41,937 bases of DNA from Candidatus Omnitrophota bacterium (GTDB lineage Bacteria > Omnitrophota > Gorgyraeia > Zapsychrales > Zapsychraceae). Below the pieces are notes generated by a model. That model searched no databases. It worked only from the letters and a program-made list of their open reading frames with translations, and was not told the DNA's origin. Every line of letters begins with the position of its first letter. Position 1 is the first letter of the stretch. The position numbers were made by a program, and so were the translations under genes. The stretch spans positions 1 through 41,937 of the forward strand of contig JAIORP010000063.1 in assembly GCA_021108075.1 (NCBI GenBank). The letters are read 5' to 3'. Of this stretch, positions 18,701-26,745 are shown in pieces.

Positions 18701-19414
18701 CGTTCTCCTGATGGAACGATTACGCATCCGTTTGTTACTAAAGACGAATTTAATCAACGGATGCAAGAATATGGCTTGCGCGACCTTGTCGAAGGCATGA
18801 ATTGGCGGCAATTCACGCGAATTATTCAATCCATGGATAGTGATTCCCCACGCAAGTTTATTCTTCAAATGCATGAGGATTACCCCTGGTATATGTTTGA
18901 CTATCTTATGCGTGAAGACCGGGACCGTTATATTACACTGGGTTGGCGCAAAGGTGAAAGTATCGTGTTTTACACATTGGATATGCGTCCAGCAAATGAA
19001 GGTATCGCCCATATAAAAATAGCTGCGAATCAATTTGATGGTTTGACGGCAGACCGGGAGTTGCCGATCTATTTCAATCCGGGGCAAGAAAGTTTGCTGT
19101 ATAGTGTGGGCTTTAACCAGGAGATTGGAGAATTCGAAGTGCGGCTTCCAACGATAAATTCGCAAGATAACGCGATGTTGGTTCAAGGCGAGGATGTCGG
19201 TGGTATTGATTTTAATCCGCAACAATTGGATTTAACTGTGCACGGCCAAGGCATTCAGTTTGCTGATCCGATCGGCATTATTTATAACCAGGATATGCGT
19301 GTGGAAGGCATGGTTCCCGTTATTCTCAATATCGTTCCGCTCAGTAATATGCCGGCGTTTTTTATCGGAGAAAGTCCTGAAAATGATCAACAGATGCGGA
19401 CATCCCTGTTATGA
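15788..19414 (+). CDS. Large secreted Omnitrophota-type protein with divergent GH13 (alpha-amylase-like) domain
   Basis: A 1,208-residue protein with an N-terminal hydrophobic export segment (~14-33, cleavage probably near VPAQ). Residues ~40-370 (KFDFIVDAGESDF, FWVNLSPYENNRI, KIWIVPGKADVYV, LRQIYHAMILAAWFKENL, ARRYFSGGVDGG) match, from memory, a domain I associate with large Omnitrophota proteins. Residues ~540-1080 look like a (beta/alpha)8 GH13 domain: VDIVTDFIGWLAPD near 690, GVTGMRADLAHYL near 800 with a candidate nucleophile Asp at ~805, and FIMETYD near 850 with a candidate acid/base Glu. A beta-rich tail follows. It probably acts on an alpha-glucan or a related sugar outside the cytoplasm. 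GTG 15788, ATG 15791 and ATG 15797 are all possible starts; no ribosome site decides. A strong promoter lies upstream. Confidence 0.65.
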   Translation: MMVMPDKLTLKKNLSILFILNYVMMCGLPANVPAQMNYFLPEPGSKVLTSQPYEPLIMKGMVVYPDNPFKFDFIVDAGESDFELQQASTDIDRLIKYFLISLTIADDNFWVNLSPYENNRIIADGLNETVMGQDLLAQDYMLKQLTASLLSPDEETGQAFWEAVYDHLKDQIDLEFLSHNTLNKIWIVPGKADVYVKDQKVFITGSHLKVMLEEDYLASQKWHGVQSVSGSTSQKGWNISDQEKDISTELVKKYLLPVVEQEINAGKTFANLRQIYHAMILAAWFKENLRNNLLKHVYVGQGKTKGMESGDPKASKQIYQQYLQAYKTGVCDMIKEEYDPVAQKIIARRYFSGGVDGGNLKKVYQAQSITDIGQDSDLAMMNSIDKNMKKPYIVSVGLSDTSGQLSFKDNFDFTSTLDEKKKNEIADTLFEGKLNLSQDSIFRVLLSIPQEQHLIDNILYRSALINLLGKLNDDLRVQQLLKNVDAESRVNELAHLLKDIFGRIFQDGSFKTTTGQEFSFERQLIATPVQPMGGMKVDISMQDVGAQQNDDGEIDYQNSFQKVKELIPLLARDGVSKLYIYGGLYEIGDISKQLHQVPTAGEHFIKSSAGHVVTKIKGYRTKRMSLPGAGKDNVLYDKFGNNFSILGLEKFNPKLSRLSSDEDPQPQSAQKAEKEFKELVAFAKSFGVDIVTDFIGWLAPDAINESNYHWTSYRRVADEWTRSDWAEYLALTPAGKEQYFRELLMENDLDFVYESSEGPLLIRHFNYGLNRDQVALNAFLPEVREYYISAIKKMIDLGVTGMRADLAHYLLKRPLRDVFPDGAVHEAEPWSLIMKAVGEYAEQKGVDFTFIMETYDLNDTNTLQRIGQKAGIDVQVYHKPLEDAYINVVQDGHSARELAEEVNTVIYYAKTSEKRQASPATFDDQSLKNNGGPIDGFMKLLFVLSEFDVPVSLDLREWVLHHGHVTSMVGGRSPDGTITHPFVTKDEFNQRMQEYGLRDLVEGMNWRQFTRIIQSMDSDSPRKFILQMHEDYPWYMFDYLMREDRDRYITLGWRKGESIVFYTLDMRPANEGIAHIKIAANQFDGLTADRELPIYFNPGQESLLYSVGFNQEIGEFEVRLPTINSQDNAMLVQGEDVGGIDFNPQQLDLTVHGQGIQFADPIGIIYNQDMRVEGMVPVILNIVPLSNMPAFFIGESPENDQQMRTSLL

Positions 19415-19450
19415 TCGGTTCAGGATTTTTGTTTTTAAGAAAATTATTTC

Positions 19451-19478
19451 TTGCGATATTGTGAATTTATTGTAAAAT
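19451..19478 (+). promoter_or_regulatory. Candidate promoter of the tandem leader units
   Basis: TTGCGA at 19451-19456, a 16-base spacer and TAAAAT at 19473-19478. It lies just upstream of the first tiny frame and just after the stop of the large secreted protein gene. Confidence 0.45.
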
Positions 19479-19505
19479 ATTAAAACAACACAAAGGAGAT
19501 TCATT

Positions 19506-19538
19506 TTGAATGTAGTCATTGGAAAAAATTTTTGTTAA
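19506..19538 (+). CDS. Possible 10-residue leader peptide 1
   Basis: A TTG-started frame encoding MNVVIGKNFC. It has an excellent AAAGGAG ribosome site at 19492-19498, seven bases upstream. Its TAA ends one base before the stem of the following terminator. There is no run of one amino acid as in classic attenuators. It may be a leader peptide, or the ribosome site may be a protein or RNA binding signal. Confidence 0.35.
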   Translation: MNVVIGKNFC

Positions 19539-19576
19539 AGGCAACTCTTAATTTTTAGGGTTGCCTATTTTTTTTA
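19539..19576 (+). terminator. Intrinsic terminator 1 of the leader
   Basis: GGCAACTC (19540-19547) pairs with GGGTTGCC (19558-19565), with one G-T pair, followed by a T-rich run (TATTTTTTTT) from 19566. It sits between two tiny frames. Confidence 0.75.
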
Positions 19577-19607
19577 TGTTTTAATGATTGGTTAAAAGAG
19601 GACATTT

Positions 19608-19637
19608 ATGATTTTCAATGTTTTAATGGATAATTAG
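19608..19637 (+). CDS. Possible 9-residue leader peptide 2
   Basis: An ATG-started frame encoding MIFNVLMDN, with AGAGGA at 19597-19602 five bases upstream, ending 11 bases before the next terminator stem. It has the same arrangement as the unit before it, which is the main support. Confidence 0.3.
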   Translation: MIFNVLMDN

Positions 19638-19648
19638 GGATTCAATCG

Positions 19649-19677
19649 AGCAACTCATTTTGAGTTGCTTTTTTTAT
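19649..19677 (+). terminator. Intrinsic terminator 2 of the leader
   Basis: A perfect nine-base-pair stem AGCAACTCA / TGAGTTGCT with a TTT loop, followed by seven T. The stem core GCAACTC is the same as in terminator 1, suggesting that the two units are related by duplication. Confidence 0.85.
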
Positions 19678-19716
19678 GCCATCAATATGCCATTTTATGC
19701 AGAAAGGAGTTTTCTT

Positions 19717-20166
19717 ATGAAGAGATTCGTCGAGGTTCATACAGGTGAAATCATGGCAGGAGGATCTGATACGGTATTAAGATCCAATACCAATAACGCC
19801 TGTCTGGTTTTCATCGCGTATGATTCGGGCAAGAAAATCGGAGGACTGGCTCATTCCATGTTTTTGCAGGGTGAGTTACGCCGTAAATGGCACGCGAAAG
19901 ATTTATACAAAGCGGAAAAAGCCATTGACGAGCTAATTGAAGATATGATGATGTTAGGCTCCACCCGGGAAGATATCGAGATTTATATGGTAACCGGCGA
20001 AAATGTTCCCCACAAAGAACACGACCCGGATTACGACAGCAATTTATCCGCTGCCATTGAACTGCTCAAGCAGAAAAATGTGCGTTTGCATGAGAAACCT
20101 TCTGTCGATGTCGGACGGGCGCACGTAGCCTTGGATGTTGAGACAGGTGCAATTTCATATATTTAA
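19717..20166 (+). CDS. CheD-like protein (chemoreceptor glutamine deamidase family)
   Basis: A 149-residue protein. NNACLVFIAYDSGKKIGGLAHSM resembles the CheD catalytic segment: C29 and H46 are 17 residues apart, as are the catalytic Cys and His of Thermotoga CheD. The tail DVGRAHVALDVETGAISY matches the CheD C-terminal block. The usual LGSC motif before the Cys is changed to NNAC, and the third active-site position holds Ser23 rather than Thr. No receptor, CheC or other chemotaxis gene is in the window, so its target is unknown. ATG 19717 was chosen because AAAGGAG lies at 19703-19709; the longer frame from 19660 would begin inside terminator 2. EF-G2 follows after 42 bases. Confidence 0.7.
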   Translation: MKRFVEVHTGEIMAGGSDTVLRSNTNNACLVFIAYDSGKKIGGLAHSMFLQGELRRKWHAKDLYKAEKAIDELIEDMMMLGSTREDIEIYMVTGENVPHKEHDPDYDSNLSAAIELLKQKNVRLHEKPSVDVGRAHVALDVETGAISYI

Positions 20167-20208
20167 TTTAAATATTAAACAATACTAACTCGAAAGGAAT
20201 ATTCACAT

Positions 20209-22155
20209 ATGAATGTCAAGTCAAAAAGAAATGTCGCGATTTTAGGGCATGCGCATTCAGGCAAGACATCCTTAGTCGAGAGTTTATTATCGGCTGCTGG
20301 CGCTAGCTCTCGTAAAGGTGATGTTATGCAGGGCACATCCATTAGCGATTATAATGAAGATGAAAAATCACGGAAGATATCCATTAACAATAGTTATTTG
20401 AATTTTGTCTATAAGGGGACTCAGATCCAGCTGATCGACACCCCGGGTTATGCTGACTTTATCGGGGAATCCATTTCTGCCCTGCATGTGTGTGATGCTG
20501 CTGTTGTCGTCATTGACGCGTTTAACGGTGTTGAAGTCGGGACCGAAGACGCCTGGCAACGGTTAACGGAGAACAATATTCCGCGTTTGATTTTTATCAA
20601 TAAAGTCGAAAAAGAGGGCGTTAATCTTGAGGAAACATTATCCAGCATTAAAGAGACCCTTTCACCGAATGCCGTTGTTGTTGATTTAGAGTCATCGGAA
20701 TTAATTGAAGCCGTTGCCGAAAGTGATGATGAATTGCTTGAGAAGTATTTGGAAACAGGTGAGCTAACAAAAGAGGAAGTTAATAAGGCCTTACGGATTT
20801 CAATCCTGAATGCCAAATTATTCCCGATCATCACCGGTTCAGCATTAACGGATCAGGGCGTGAAAGAATTATTGGAAGAGATTATAGCTTATTTGCCGTC
20901 TCCGGATCAGCGCGTTCCTTTTAAGGCCTTTGTTGAGGGCAACGAGGAAGCGGAAGACTTGGCTTTAAGCGAAGACGGTCCTTTCGTCGGGTTTGTGTTT
21001 AAATCCATGTTTGATCCGCATTTAGGCCATTTGTTTCTCATGCGTATCATCCGTGGTCAAATCAACACGAATTTTGATTGTTTTAACGTTGATAAAAATT
21101 CTAAGGAACATATTGGTGCCATTAATGTCTTAAACGGGAAGGAACAGTCTCCTGTTCAACAAGCCACCTGCGGGGATATCGTCGCTTTACCAAAGTTAAA
21201 AGTTACAGCTGCGTCGCAGACATTATGTGATGCCAAGCATAAGGTCCGCTTAACACCCATTGTTTTTCCTGAACCTGCGATTTCTGCTTCGATTAAACCG
21301 AAAACCCGTGCGGACGAAGAAAAAATCGCGACGAGTTTGCACCGTTTATGTGAAGAAGATTTGACCTTCCAGCTGCACCGCAATGCCGAAACAAAAGAAA
21401 TGCTTATTTCCGGGGTCGGGGATTTGCACTTAAAAGTTATGTTGGCCCGCATGTCTTCTCGTTATAAGGTTGAGGTGGAATTGGGCAAGCCAAAAGTGTC
21501 TTACCGTGAAACGATCACTAAAAAGGCCAGACATCGTTACAAATATAAAAAACAATCTGGTGGACGGGGCCAATATGGGGATGTCGACTTAGAAATTGAA
21601 CCGTTTGATACCGGGGCCGCGCAATACGAGTTTGTGAATAAAATTTTTGGTGGAGCGATACCGCGCAATTATATCCCTTCCATTGAAAAAGGGGTCCAGG
21701 CGACCATTAAAGAAGGCGTTTTAGCCGGATATCCGATTTATAACATGCAGATCACTGTTATGGACGGTTCTTACCATGATGTCGATTCTTCAGATATGGC
21801 CTTTCAAATCGCATCTTCAACCGCTTTGAAAGAAGCATTCCGGCAAGCTGCTCCGATTCTCCTGGAGCCGATTATGGAAATCAGCATCGTCGTTCCCGGT
21901 GATTATATCGGCCAGATTTCCGGGGATGTCAGTTCCCGTCGCGGCCGTATCATAGGAACGGAATCACGCGGAAAAAAAGATGTTGTTAAAGCCCAGGTGC
22001 CCCTGGCCGAATTGTTTAGTTACGCGACAGACCTGCGTTCTATGACGCAAGGCCGGGGCAGTTATACGATGAAATTTGACCATTATGAACATATGCCGCA
22101 AAAATTGGCTGAGCAAGTCATTGCCCAGAGTCAAGAAGAGAAGGTCGCGGCCTAG
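20209..22155 (+). CDS. EF-G2-type translational GTPase (elongation factor G-like)
   Basis: A 648-residue protein with the EF-G domain order: GTP-binding domain 1 (P-loop GHAHSGKT at 13-20, DTPGYAD near 77), domain 2, then domains III-V (SGVGDLHLKVMLARM, GGRGQYGDVDLEIEP, SRRGRIIGTE). It is ~45 residues shorter than canonical FusA, and the P-loop GHAHSGKTSL fits the EF-G2 group (as in Thermus EF-G-2) rather than GHIDAGKTT. The guanine-specificity motif reads NKVE where NKxD is usual. EF-G2 proteins are accessory ribosome-dependent factors of uncertain role; the housekeeping fusA must be elsewhere. AAAGG lies before ATG 20209. Confidence 0.85.
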   Translation: MNVKSKRNVAILGHAHSGKTSLVESLLSAAGASSRKGDVMQGTSISDYNEDEKSRKISINNSYLNFVYKGTQIQLIDTPGYADFIGESISALHVCDAAVVVIDAFNGVEVGTEDAWQRLTENNIPRLIFINKVEKEGVNLEETLSSIKETLSPNAVVVDLESSELIEAVAESDDELLEKYLETGELTKEEVNKALRISILNAKLFPIITGSALTDQGVKELLEEIIAYLPSPDQRVPFKAFVEGNEEAEDLALSEDGPFVGFVFKSMFDPHLGHLFLMRIIRGQINTNFDCFNVDKNSKEHIGAINVLNGKEQSPVQQATCGDIVALPKLKVTAASQTLCDAKHKVRLTPIVFPEPAISASIKPKTRADEEKIATSLHRLCEEDLTFQLHRNAETKEMLISGVGDLHLKVMLARMSSRYKVEVELGKPKVSYRETITKKARHRYKYKKQSGGRGQYGDVDLEIEPFDTGAAQYEFVNKIFGGAIPRNYIPSIEKGVQATIKEGVLAGYPIYNMQITVMDGSYHDVDSSDMAFQIASSTALKEAFRQAAPILLEPIMEISIVVPGDYIGQISGDVSSRRGRIIGTESRGKKDVVKAQVPLAELFSYATDLRSMTQGRGSYTMKFDHYEHMPQKLAEQVIAQSQEEKVAA

Positions 22156-22169
22156 CAGCAAATATAAGA

Positions 22170-22231
22170 ATAAACGTGATGCATCTGCGTAGTCCTCGTT
22201 ATCGACGGATTTTGTTTCACGTTTATCTTTT
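22170..22231 (+). terminator. Long-stem terminator after EF-G2
   Basis: A perfect ten-base-pair stem (ATAAACGTGA at 22170-22179, TCACGTTTAT at 22217-22226) encloses a 37-base loop. It is followed by CTTTTTCTT. It starts 15 bases after the EF-G2 stop. Confidence 0.6.
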
Positions 22232-22331
22232 TCTTCCTGACAGAACAGCTTAAGCGAACGCATCAACCGGCAGTTGTTCACAAGGTTCTTTTTATTTACA
22301 AAAGCGGGAAACTTTTTTCAATCAACATGTA

Positions 22332-23666
22332 ATGCCGATGAAATTGACACGTTTTATCCGACAACTATATAAACAATTGCCTGATCTGGTTAAAGGCGAT
22401 GTTATTTCAACCGAGACGGCTGATAAGATTCGGCAACATTATGGGCCGATAGACAAACAGAAAACCGCTCAAACAATTGTCGTTGTCTTTAGTGTCGCTG
22501 GAGCAGCTTGCATTGGGTTTGGTATTATTCTGCTGTTTGCTTATAACTGGGATATGCTTTCACGCAGCGTGAAAACCGTTTTGAGTTTTCTGCCGATGGT
22601 CCTGTCCTGGATTGCCATCGCTGCTTATCTTTACAGGAAGAAGGATTCTTTAGCACAGCGCGAAGGATTTGCAACCTTCAATTTGTTGGCGGTTGGTTCC
22701 AGTATAGCCCTTATCAGTCAGGTGTATCACATTAACGGCGCTATTGAAGAATTTATTTTAACGTGGATGTTGTTAACGGTCCCGCTTGTCTACATACTGA
22801 AAGCCAGTTTGCCGGCCTTGCTTTACATCTCCGGGCTGATTTTCTGGGCCACATGCTCACAAAATCAGGGAGCGCATGCTGTTTGGTTCTGGCCATTGGC
22901 CGGTGTAATTATTCCTTATTATCTGCGGACTTTTCTTAAGGAACCTTATCGTTCGCGGAATGTCTGGTTAACATGGGGACTTTGTATCGCATTCACAATC
23001 GCGATCGGGATATGTTTAGAAAAAGTCCTGCCGGGCCTCTGGATCATCATTTATTCTGCTTTTTTTGCCGTTCTCTATTTCTTGGGCGCATACATTTTTA
23101 ACGATGATGTTTCCGGTTTTCAGCGTCCCTTCCGGACCTATGGCATGAGCGGAATAGTTGTCTTCGCGTATCTGCTAACGTTTCAGTTTCCATGGGAGGA
23201 GATTGGCTGGAGGTATTATCGCGTTGGTGGAAAGTTTCACGGCCTTGCCGCCTCCATCGATTATTTTTTGCTGGTTCTACTAAGCGTTCTCGCCATCGCT
23301 TTTCTGGTGCGGACAGTCAAAGAGAAATTATTTTTTCAGGCCTCATTCGGGGCTTTGCCCATAGTCGCTTTTCTGGCCTATTTCTTGTCGAGTTGCGGGA
23401 TGTACGCGGTTATTCCCATCTGGACTTTTAATGTTTATCTGCTATTCTTAAGTATTATCTGCATTCGTGCTGGATTAAATGAACAAAAATTGGGTGTGGT
23501 CAACGCGGGCATGTTTTTGCTCGGGTTGCTGATTGTCACACGTTTTGTTGATGCCTCCATGGGGATTATCTTAAGAGCAATAACCTTTATTATCGTCGGG
23601 ATATGTTTCTTAGTTGCCAATATCGTCCTGTCGGGTAAGATGAAAAGAACAAAAGAATATGTTTAA
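22332..23666 (+). CDS. DUF2157-domain membrane protein
   Basis: A 444-residue protein. A ~50-residue N-terminal part (QLPDLVKGDVISTETADKI) precedes about a dozen hydrophobic segments starting near residue 45 (IVVVFSVAGAACIGFGIILL). The opening and the first membrane pair match DUF2157. Its last eight bases overlap the next gene, which encodes a GDYXXLXY protein; this pairing is recurrent in bacteria and implies a joint but unknown envelope function. ATG 22332 lacks a clear ribosome site. Confidence 0.75.
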   Translation: MPMKLTRFIRQLYKQLPDLVKGDVISTETADKIRQHYGPIDKQKTAQTIVVVFSVAGAACIGFGIILLFAYNWDMLSRSVKTVLSFLPMVLSWIAIAAYLYRKKDSLAQREGFATFNLLAVGSSIALISQVYHINGAIEEFILTWMLLTVPLVYILKASLPALLYISGLIFWATCSQNQGAHAVWFWPLAGVIIPYYLRTFLKEPYRSRNVWLTWGLCIAFTIAIGICLEKVLPGLWIIIYSAFFAVLYFLGAYIFNDDVSGFQRPFRTYGMSGIVVFAYLLTFQFPWEEIGWRYYRVGGKFHGLAASIDYFLLVLLSVLAIAFLVRTVKEKLFFQASFGALPIVAFLAYFLSSCGMYAVIPIWTFNVYLLFLSIICIRAGLNEQKLGVVNAGMFLLGLLIVTRFVDASMGIILRAITFIIVGICFLVANIVLSGKMKRTKEYV

Positions 23667-24201
23667 GCGTCTTTTATTTGTCGTATTAGTCATCGCTCAG
23701 TTGAGCGTGCCGGTCTCCATGATTTATTCGAAAGAACGAATTTTGAAGCAGGGGGAATTGCTGTACTTTAAAACCGCCCCGGTTGACCCGTATGATATTT
23801 TTCGCGGACGTTATGTGGCATTAAACATTGATGAACAGCACCGGACTTTTCATGATACGCAGAGACAAGATATCATTTATAATCAAACCATCTATGTTAT
23901 CTACGACCGTGATTCGCAAGGGTTCGCGGTCGTCAGAGATATCTCGACGCTCAAACCAAGGACAAAGACTTATATTCGCACAAGGATGAGTTACCGGGCT
24001 GACAAAAACAGCATTCATTTTTCTTTGCCGTTCGACCGGTTTTATATGAATGAGAACAAAGCTCAAAGAGCGGAAGATTTATACCGGCAAAACAGCCGTC
24101 GGGATAAACAATCGGCCCATATCGCGGTGCGTGTTCTTAATGGCGCGGGGGTGATAGAAGATTTGTATATCGGTGGAAAACCGATTTTAGACTACTTTTA
24201 G
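23659..24201 (+). CDS. GDYXXLXY-domain protein
   Basis: A 180-residue protein with an N-terminal membrane or signal segment (residues 4-22). It contains DPYDIFRGRYVALNID at ~47-62, the family signature region that usually reads DPRD.FRGDYV.L.YD. Here the first Gly-Asp-Tyr reads Gly-Arg-Tyr, a variation on the name-giving motif. It overlaps the DUF2157 gene by eight bases and is surely co-translated with it. Molecular role is unknown. Confidence 0.75.
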   Translation: MFKRLLFVVLVIAQLSVPVSMIYSKERILKQGELLYFKTAPVDPYDIFRGRYVALNIDEQHRTFHDTQRQDIIYNQTIYVIYDRDSQGFAVVRDISTLKPRTKTYIRTRMSYRADKNSIHFSLPFDRFYMNENKAQRAEDLYRQNSRRDKQSAHIAVRVLNGAGVIEDLYIGGKPILDYF

Positions 24202-24252
24202 GATTAAACTTCTGGAATCATATTTAACGCTTAAGCAGTAAGGATGTTTATT

Positions 24253-26457
24253 ATGGAAAAAAATTATACGAAAAAAATAGCCGAAGAATATAAAATAAAG
24301 GGTTCCCAGGTCAACAACACGCTTAAGTTGTTGGACGATGGATCAACGGTGCCGTTTATCTCGCGTTACCGAAAGGAGATGACCGGCAATTTGGATGAAA
24401 TCATGGTGATGAACATCCGTGACCGGATCACCATCCTGCGTGAAATCGATAAGCGGCGCGACACAGTTTTGAAAACCATTCATCAACAGGGGAAACTCAC
24501 CGATGAATTGAAAGCAAAAATTATCGCGGCGGAAACAATGCAAGTATTAGAAGATCTTTATCTGCCGTACAAACCAAAGAAACGCACCAAAGCCACGGTT
24601 GCCCGCGAGAAAGGCTTAGAACCATTGGCCAAAGTTGTTTGGGATCAGAATGATATCGATGTGTCCGCTGAGGCGGAGAAATATCTCACAAAACCTGAAG
24701 ATATTGAAAAAATAATGGCTGAGGTTGAGGATAAGAAAGATATCAAAAAAGTGGAGCAAAAAATTGTTAAGACGGTTGCTGAAGCATTAGAAGGGGCGCG
24801 TCATATTATGGCCGAGTGGATCAATGAAGACTCCGAGGCCCGTTCACGTCTGCGTGTTATTTTTCAGGAGAAAGGCATTATTTCATCGAAGGTTAACAAG
24901 AGCAAACAAGAAGAGGCCTTAAACTATAAAGATTATTATGCCTGGTCCGAATTGGCCCGTACTGCCCCATCACATCGTATCCTCGCGGTCCGGCGTGGTG
25001 AGAAGGAAAAGTTTTTAGCCATCCGCATCACGGTAGACGATGATGAAGCCGTTAAAATTCTCACGGGTATGTTTGTTACGGGGAAAGGGGAAGACAGTCA
25101 ACAGGTTGTCATGGCGTTAGAGGATAGTTACAAACGGCTGTTGTCATTGTCCCTGGAAACAGAATTTAAGGTCGAACTTAAAAAAAGGGCTGACCAGGAC
25201 GCGATTGAAATCTTTGCCAACAATCTGCGCCAGTTGTTGATGGCCTCACCTCTCGGGCAAAAGCGCGTTATGGCGATTGATCCCGGTTACCGGACAGGCT
25301 GCAAGGTTGTTTGCCTTGACGCGCAAGGGCAGTTTTTATGCAATGACGCCATTTATCTTGTTGATACGGCGACCAAGGCAGAGAAGGCGAAAAAGAAAAT
25401 CAAAGATCTGTGTGACAAACATGACATTGAAGTCATCGCGATTGGGAACGGGACCGCTTCCAGAGAAACCGATGCGTTTATTCGGAAAATCGGTTTACCC
25501 GAAGAGATCAGCATTGTCATGGTCAATGAGAGCGGGGCCTCGATCTATTCCGCTTCGGAAGTCGCCCGCAATGAATTTCCTGATTTTGATGTAACCGTGC
25601 GTGGTTCGATCTCCATCGGACGGCGCCTGCAGGATCCCCTGGCTGAGTTGGTTAAAATTGAATCGAAGAATATCGGTGTGGGGCAGTACCAGCATGATGT
25701 GGACCAGAAATTGTTGCGCCGTTGTTTGGATGATGTTGTCGTCAGTTGTGTGAACCAGGTGGGTGTCGAACTGAATACTGCCAGCAAAGAGCTTCTGACG
25801 TATGTTTCCGGGATTGGTCCGGCCCGCGCCCAGGCCATCATTGATTTCCGGAATCAAAATGGACCTTTCAGCTCACGTCAGGATTTAACGGACGTATCCG
25901 GCATGAGCGGAAAATTTTTTGAACAGGCAGCCGGTTTTTTAAGGATTTATAACGCGGCCAATCCTTTAGACGCCAGCGCGGTGCATCCGGAATCGTATGC
26001 TGTTGTCTGCCAGATGGCATCTGACGCTGAGTGCACGATTCAGGATTTAATGTCCAATGAACAATTCCGTAATAAAGTGGAACTGAATGCATACATATCA
26101 GACAGCATTGGATTGCCGACTTTAATAGATATTAAAGACGAGCTGGCTAAACCGGGCCGCGATCCGCGTGAGCCGTTTCAATTGTTCACGTATAAGGAAG
26201 GCATTGAGAAGATTGAAGACCTTGAGCCTGGTATGAAGCTTCCCGGGGTTATCACAAACATTACTGCTTTCGGCGCTTTTTGCGACATCGGGGTTCATCA
26301 CGATGGATTGATCCATATCAGCCAGCTGTCCGACCGTTATATCAAAAATCCGCATGATCTTGTCAAAGTCCATCAAAAAGTCGAAGTTACGGTCATCGAT
26401 ATCGACATGCAAAGAAAAAGAATCGCCTTAACGATGAAAAAAGATTTGTCGACTTAA
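24253..26457 (+). CDS. tex: Tex-family S1 RNA-binding transcription accessory protein
   Basis: A 734-residue protein with full Tex architecture. An N-terminal helical region carries DGSTVPFISRYRKEMTGNLDE (~25-45). A YqgF-like domain has VMAIDPGYRTGCKV near 335. A helix-hairpin-helix region has VSGIGPARAQAIIDFRNQNG near 515. A C-terminal S1 domain runs from LPGVITNITAFGAFCDIG near 660 to the end. Tex binds structured nucleic acid and influences transcription and stress tolerance. ATG 24253 is preferred over 24244, because the only ribosome site (AAGGA, 24240-24244) overlaps the earlier ATG and is spaced eight bases from the later one. It stands 50 bases after the GDYXXLXY gene. Confidence 0.92.
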   Translation: MEKNYTKKIAEEYKIKGSQVNNTLKLLDDGSTVPFISRYRKEMTGNLDEIMVMNIRDRITILREIDKRRDTVLKTIHQQGKLTDELKAKIIAAETMQVLEDLYLPYKPKKRTKATVAREKGLEPLAKVVWDQNDIDVSAEAEKYLTKPEDIEKIMAEVEDKKDIKKVEQKIVKTVAEALEGARHIMAEWINEDSEARSRLRVIFQEKGIISSKVNKSKQEEALNYKDYYAWSELARTAPSHRILAVRRGEKEKFLAIRITVDDDEAVKILTGMFVTGKGEDSQQVVMALEDSYKRLLSLSLETEFKVELKKRADQDAIEIFANNLRQLLMASPLGQKRVMAIDPGYRTGCKVVCLDAQGQFLCNDAIYLVDTATKAEKAKKKIKDLCDKHDIEVIAIGNGTASRETDAFIRKIGLPEEISIVMVNESGASIYSASEVARNEFPDFDVTVRGSISIGRRLQDPLAELVKIESKNIGVGQYQHDVDQKLLRRCLDDVVVSCVNQVGVELNTASKELLTYVSGIGPARAQAIIDFRNQNGPFSSRQDLTDVSGMSGKFFEQAAGFLRIYNAANPLDASAVHPESYAVVCQMASDAECTIQDLMSNEQFRNKVELNAYISDSIGLPTLIDIKDELAKPGRDPREPFQLFTYKEGIEKIEDLEPGMKLPGVITNITAFGAFCDIGVHHDGLIHISQLSDRYIKNPHDLVKVHQKVEVTVIDIDMQRKRIALTMKKDLST

Positions 26458-26623
26458 AATCCCTATGCCGTCGGGGCCGGTTCCTGCGGAGGTTTTTTAA
26501 AGTTCGGGTATTATTAGGTGGGGGAAGTCCGAAAACATGGGCAGACAGCTTTTTTTAGCATGATTGATGATAAGGGGATGGGTTCGCGTATCAGGGCTTT
26601 TGCGCGCATGATTTCACTAATAA

Positions 26624-26703
26624 TACCAATTCTATCAAATAATGACCAAAACCAATTCTGTTTTTCAGAATTAAGATAGGGCAATTTATTAATGGATTTG
26701 GTA
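26624..26703 (+). repeat. 80-bp palindromic MITE-like element, copy C
   Basis: Same length and orientation as copy B, with inner hairpin AATTCTG / CAGAATT. It ends 13 bases before the -35 box of the Rrf2 gene, so it could influence that promoter. Confidence 0.8.
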
Positions 26704-26716
26704 TAAATATTTATCC

Positions 26717-26745
26717 TTGACAGGTGTATTTTTTTTGTTTACAAT
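26717..26745 (+). promoter_or_regulatory. Sigma-70-type promoter of the Rrf2 regulator gene
   Basis: TTGACA at 26717-26722, a 17-base spacer and TACAAT at 26740-26745. The coding region starts 44 bases further on. The A/T-rich stretch between may hold an autoregulatory operator, as is usual in Rrf2 genes, but no clear palindrome is visible. Confidence 0.7.

Larger units (their letters stand above)
19415..19716. other. Leader region with two tiny-ORF-plus-terminator units
   Basis: About 300 bases without a normal gene, but densely organised: promoter, ribosome site, tiny frame, intrinsic terminator, then again ribosome site, tiny frame, intrinsic terminator, then the ribosome site of the CheD-like gene. 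Each part has its own entry. Confidence 0.6.
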
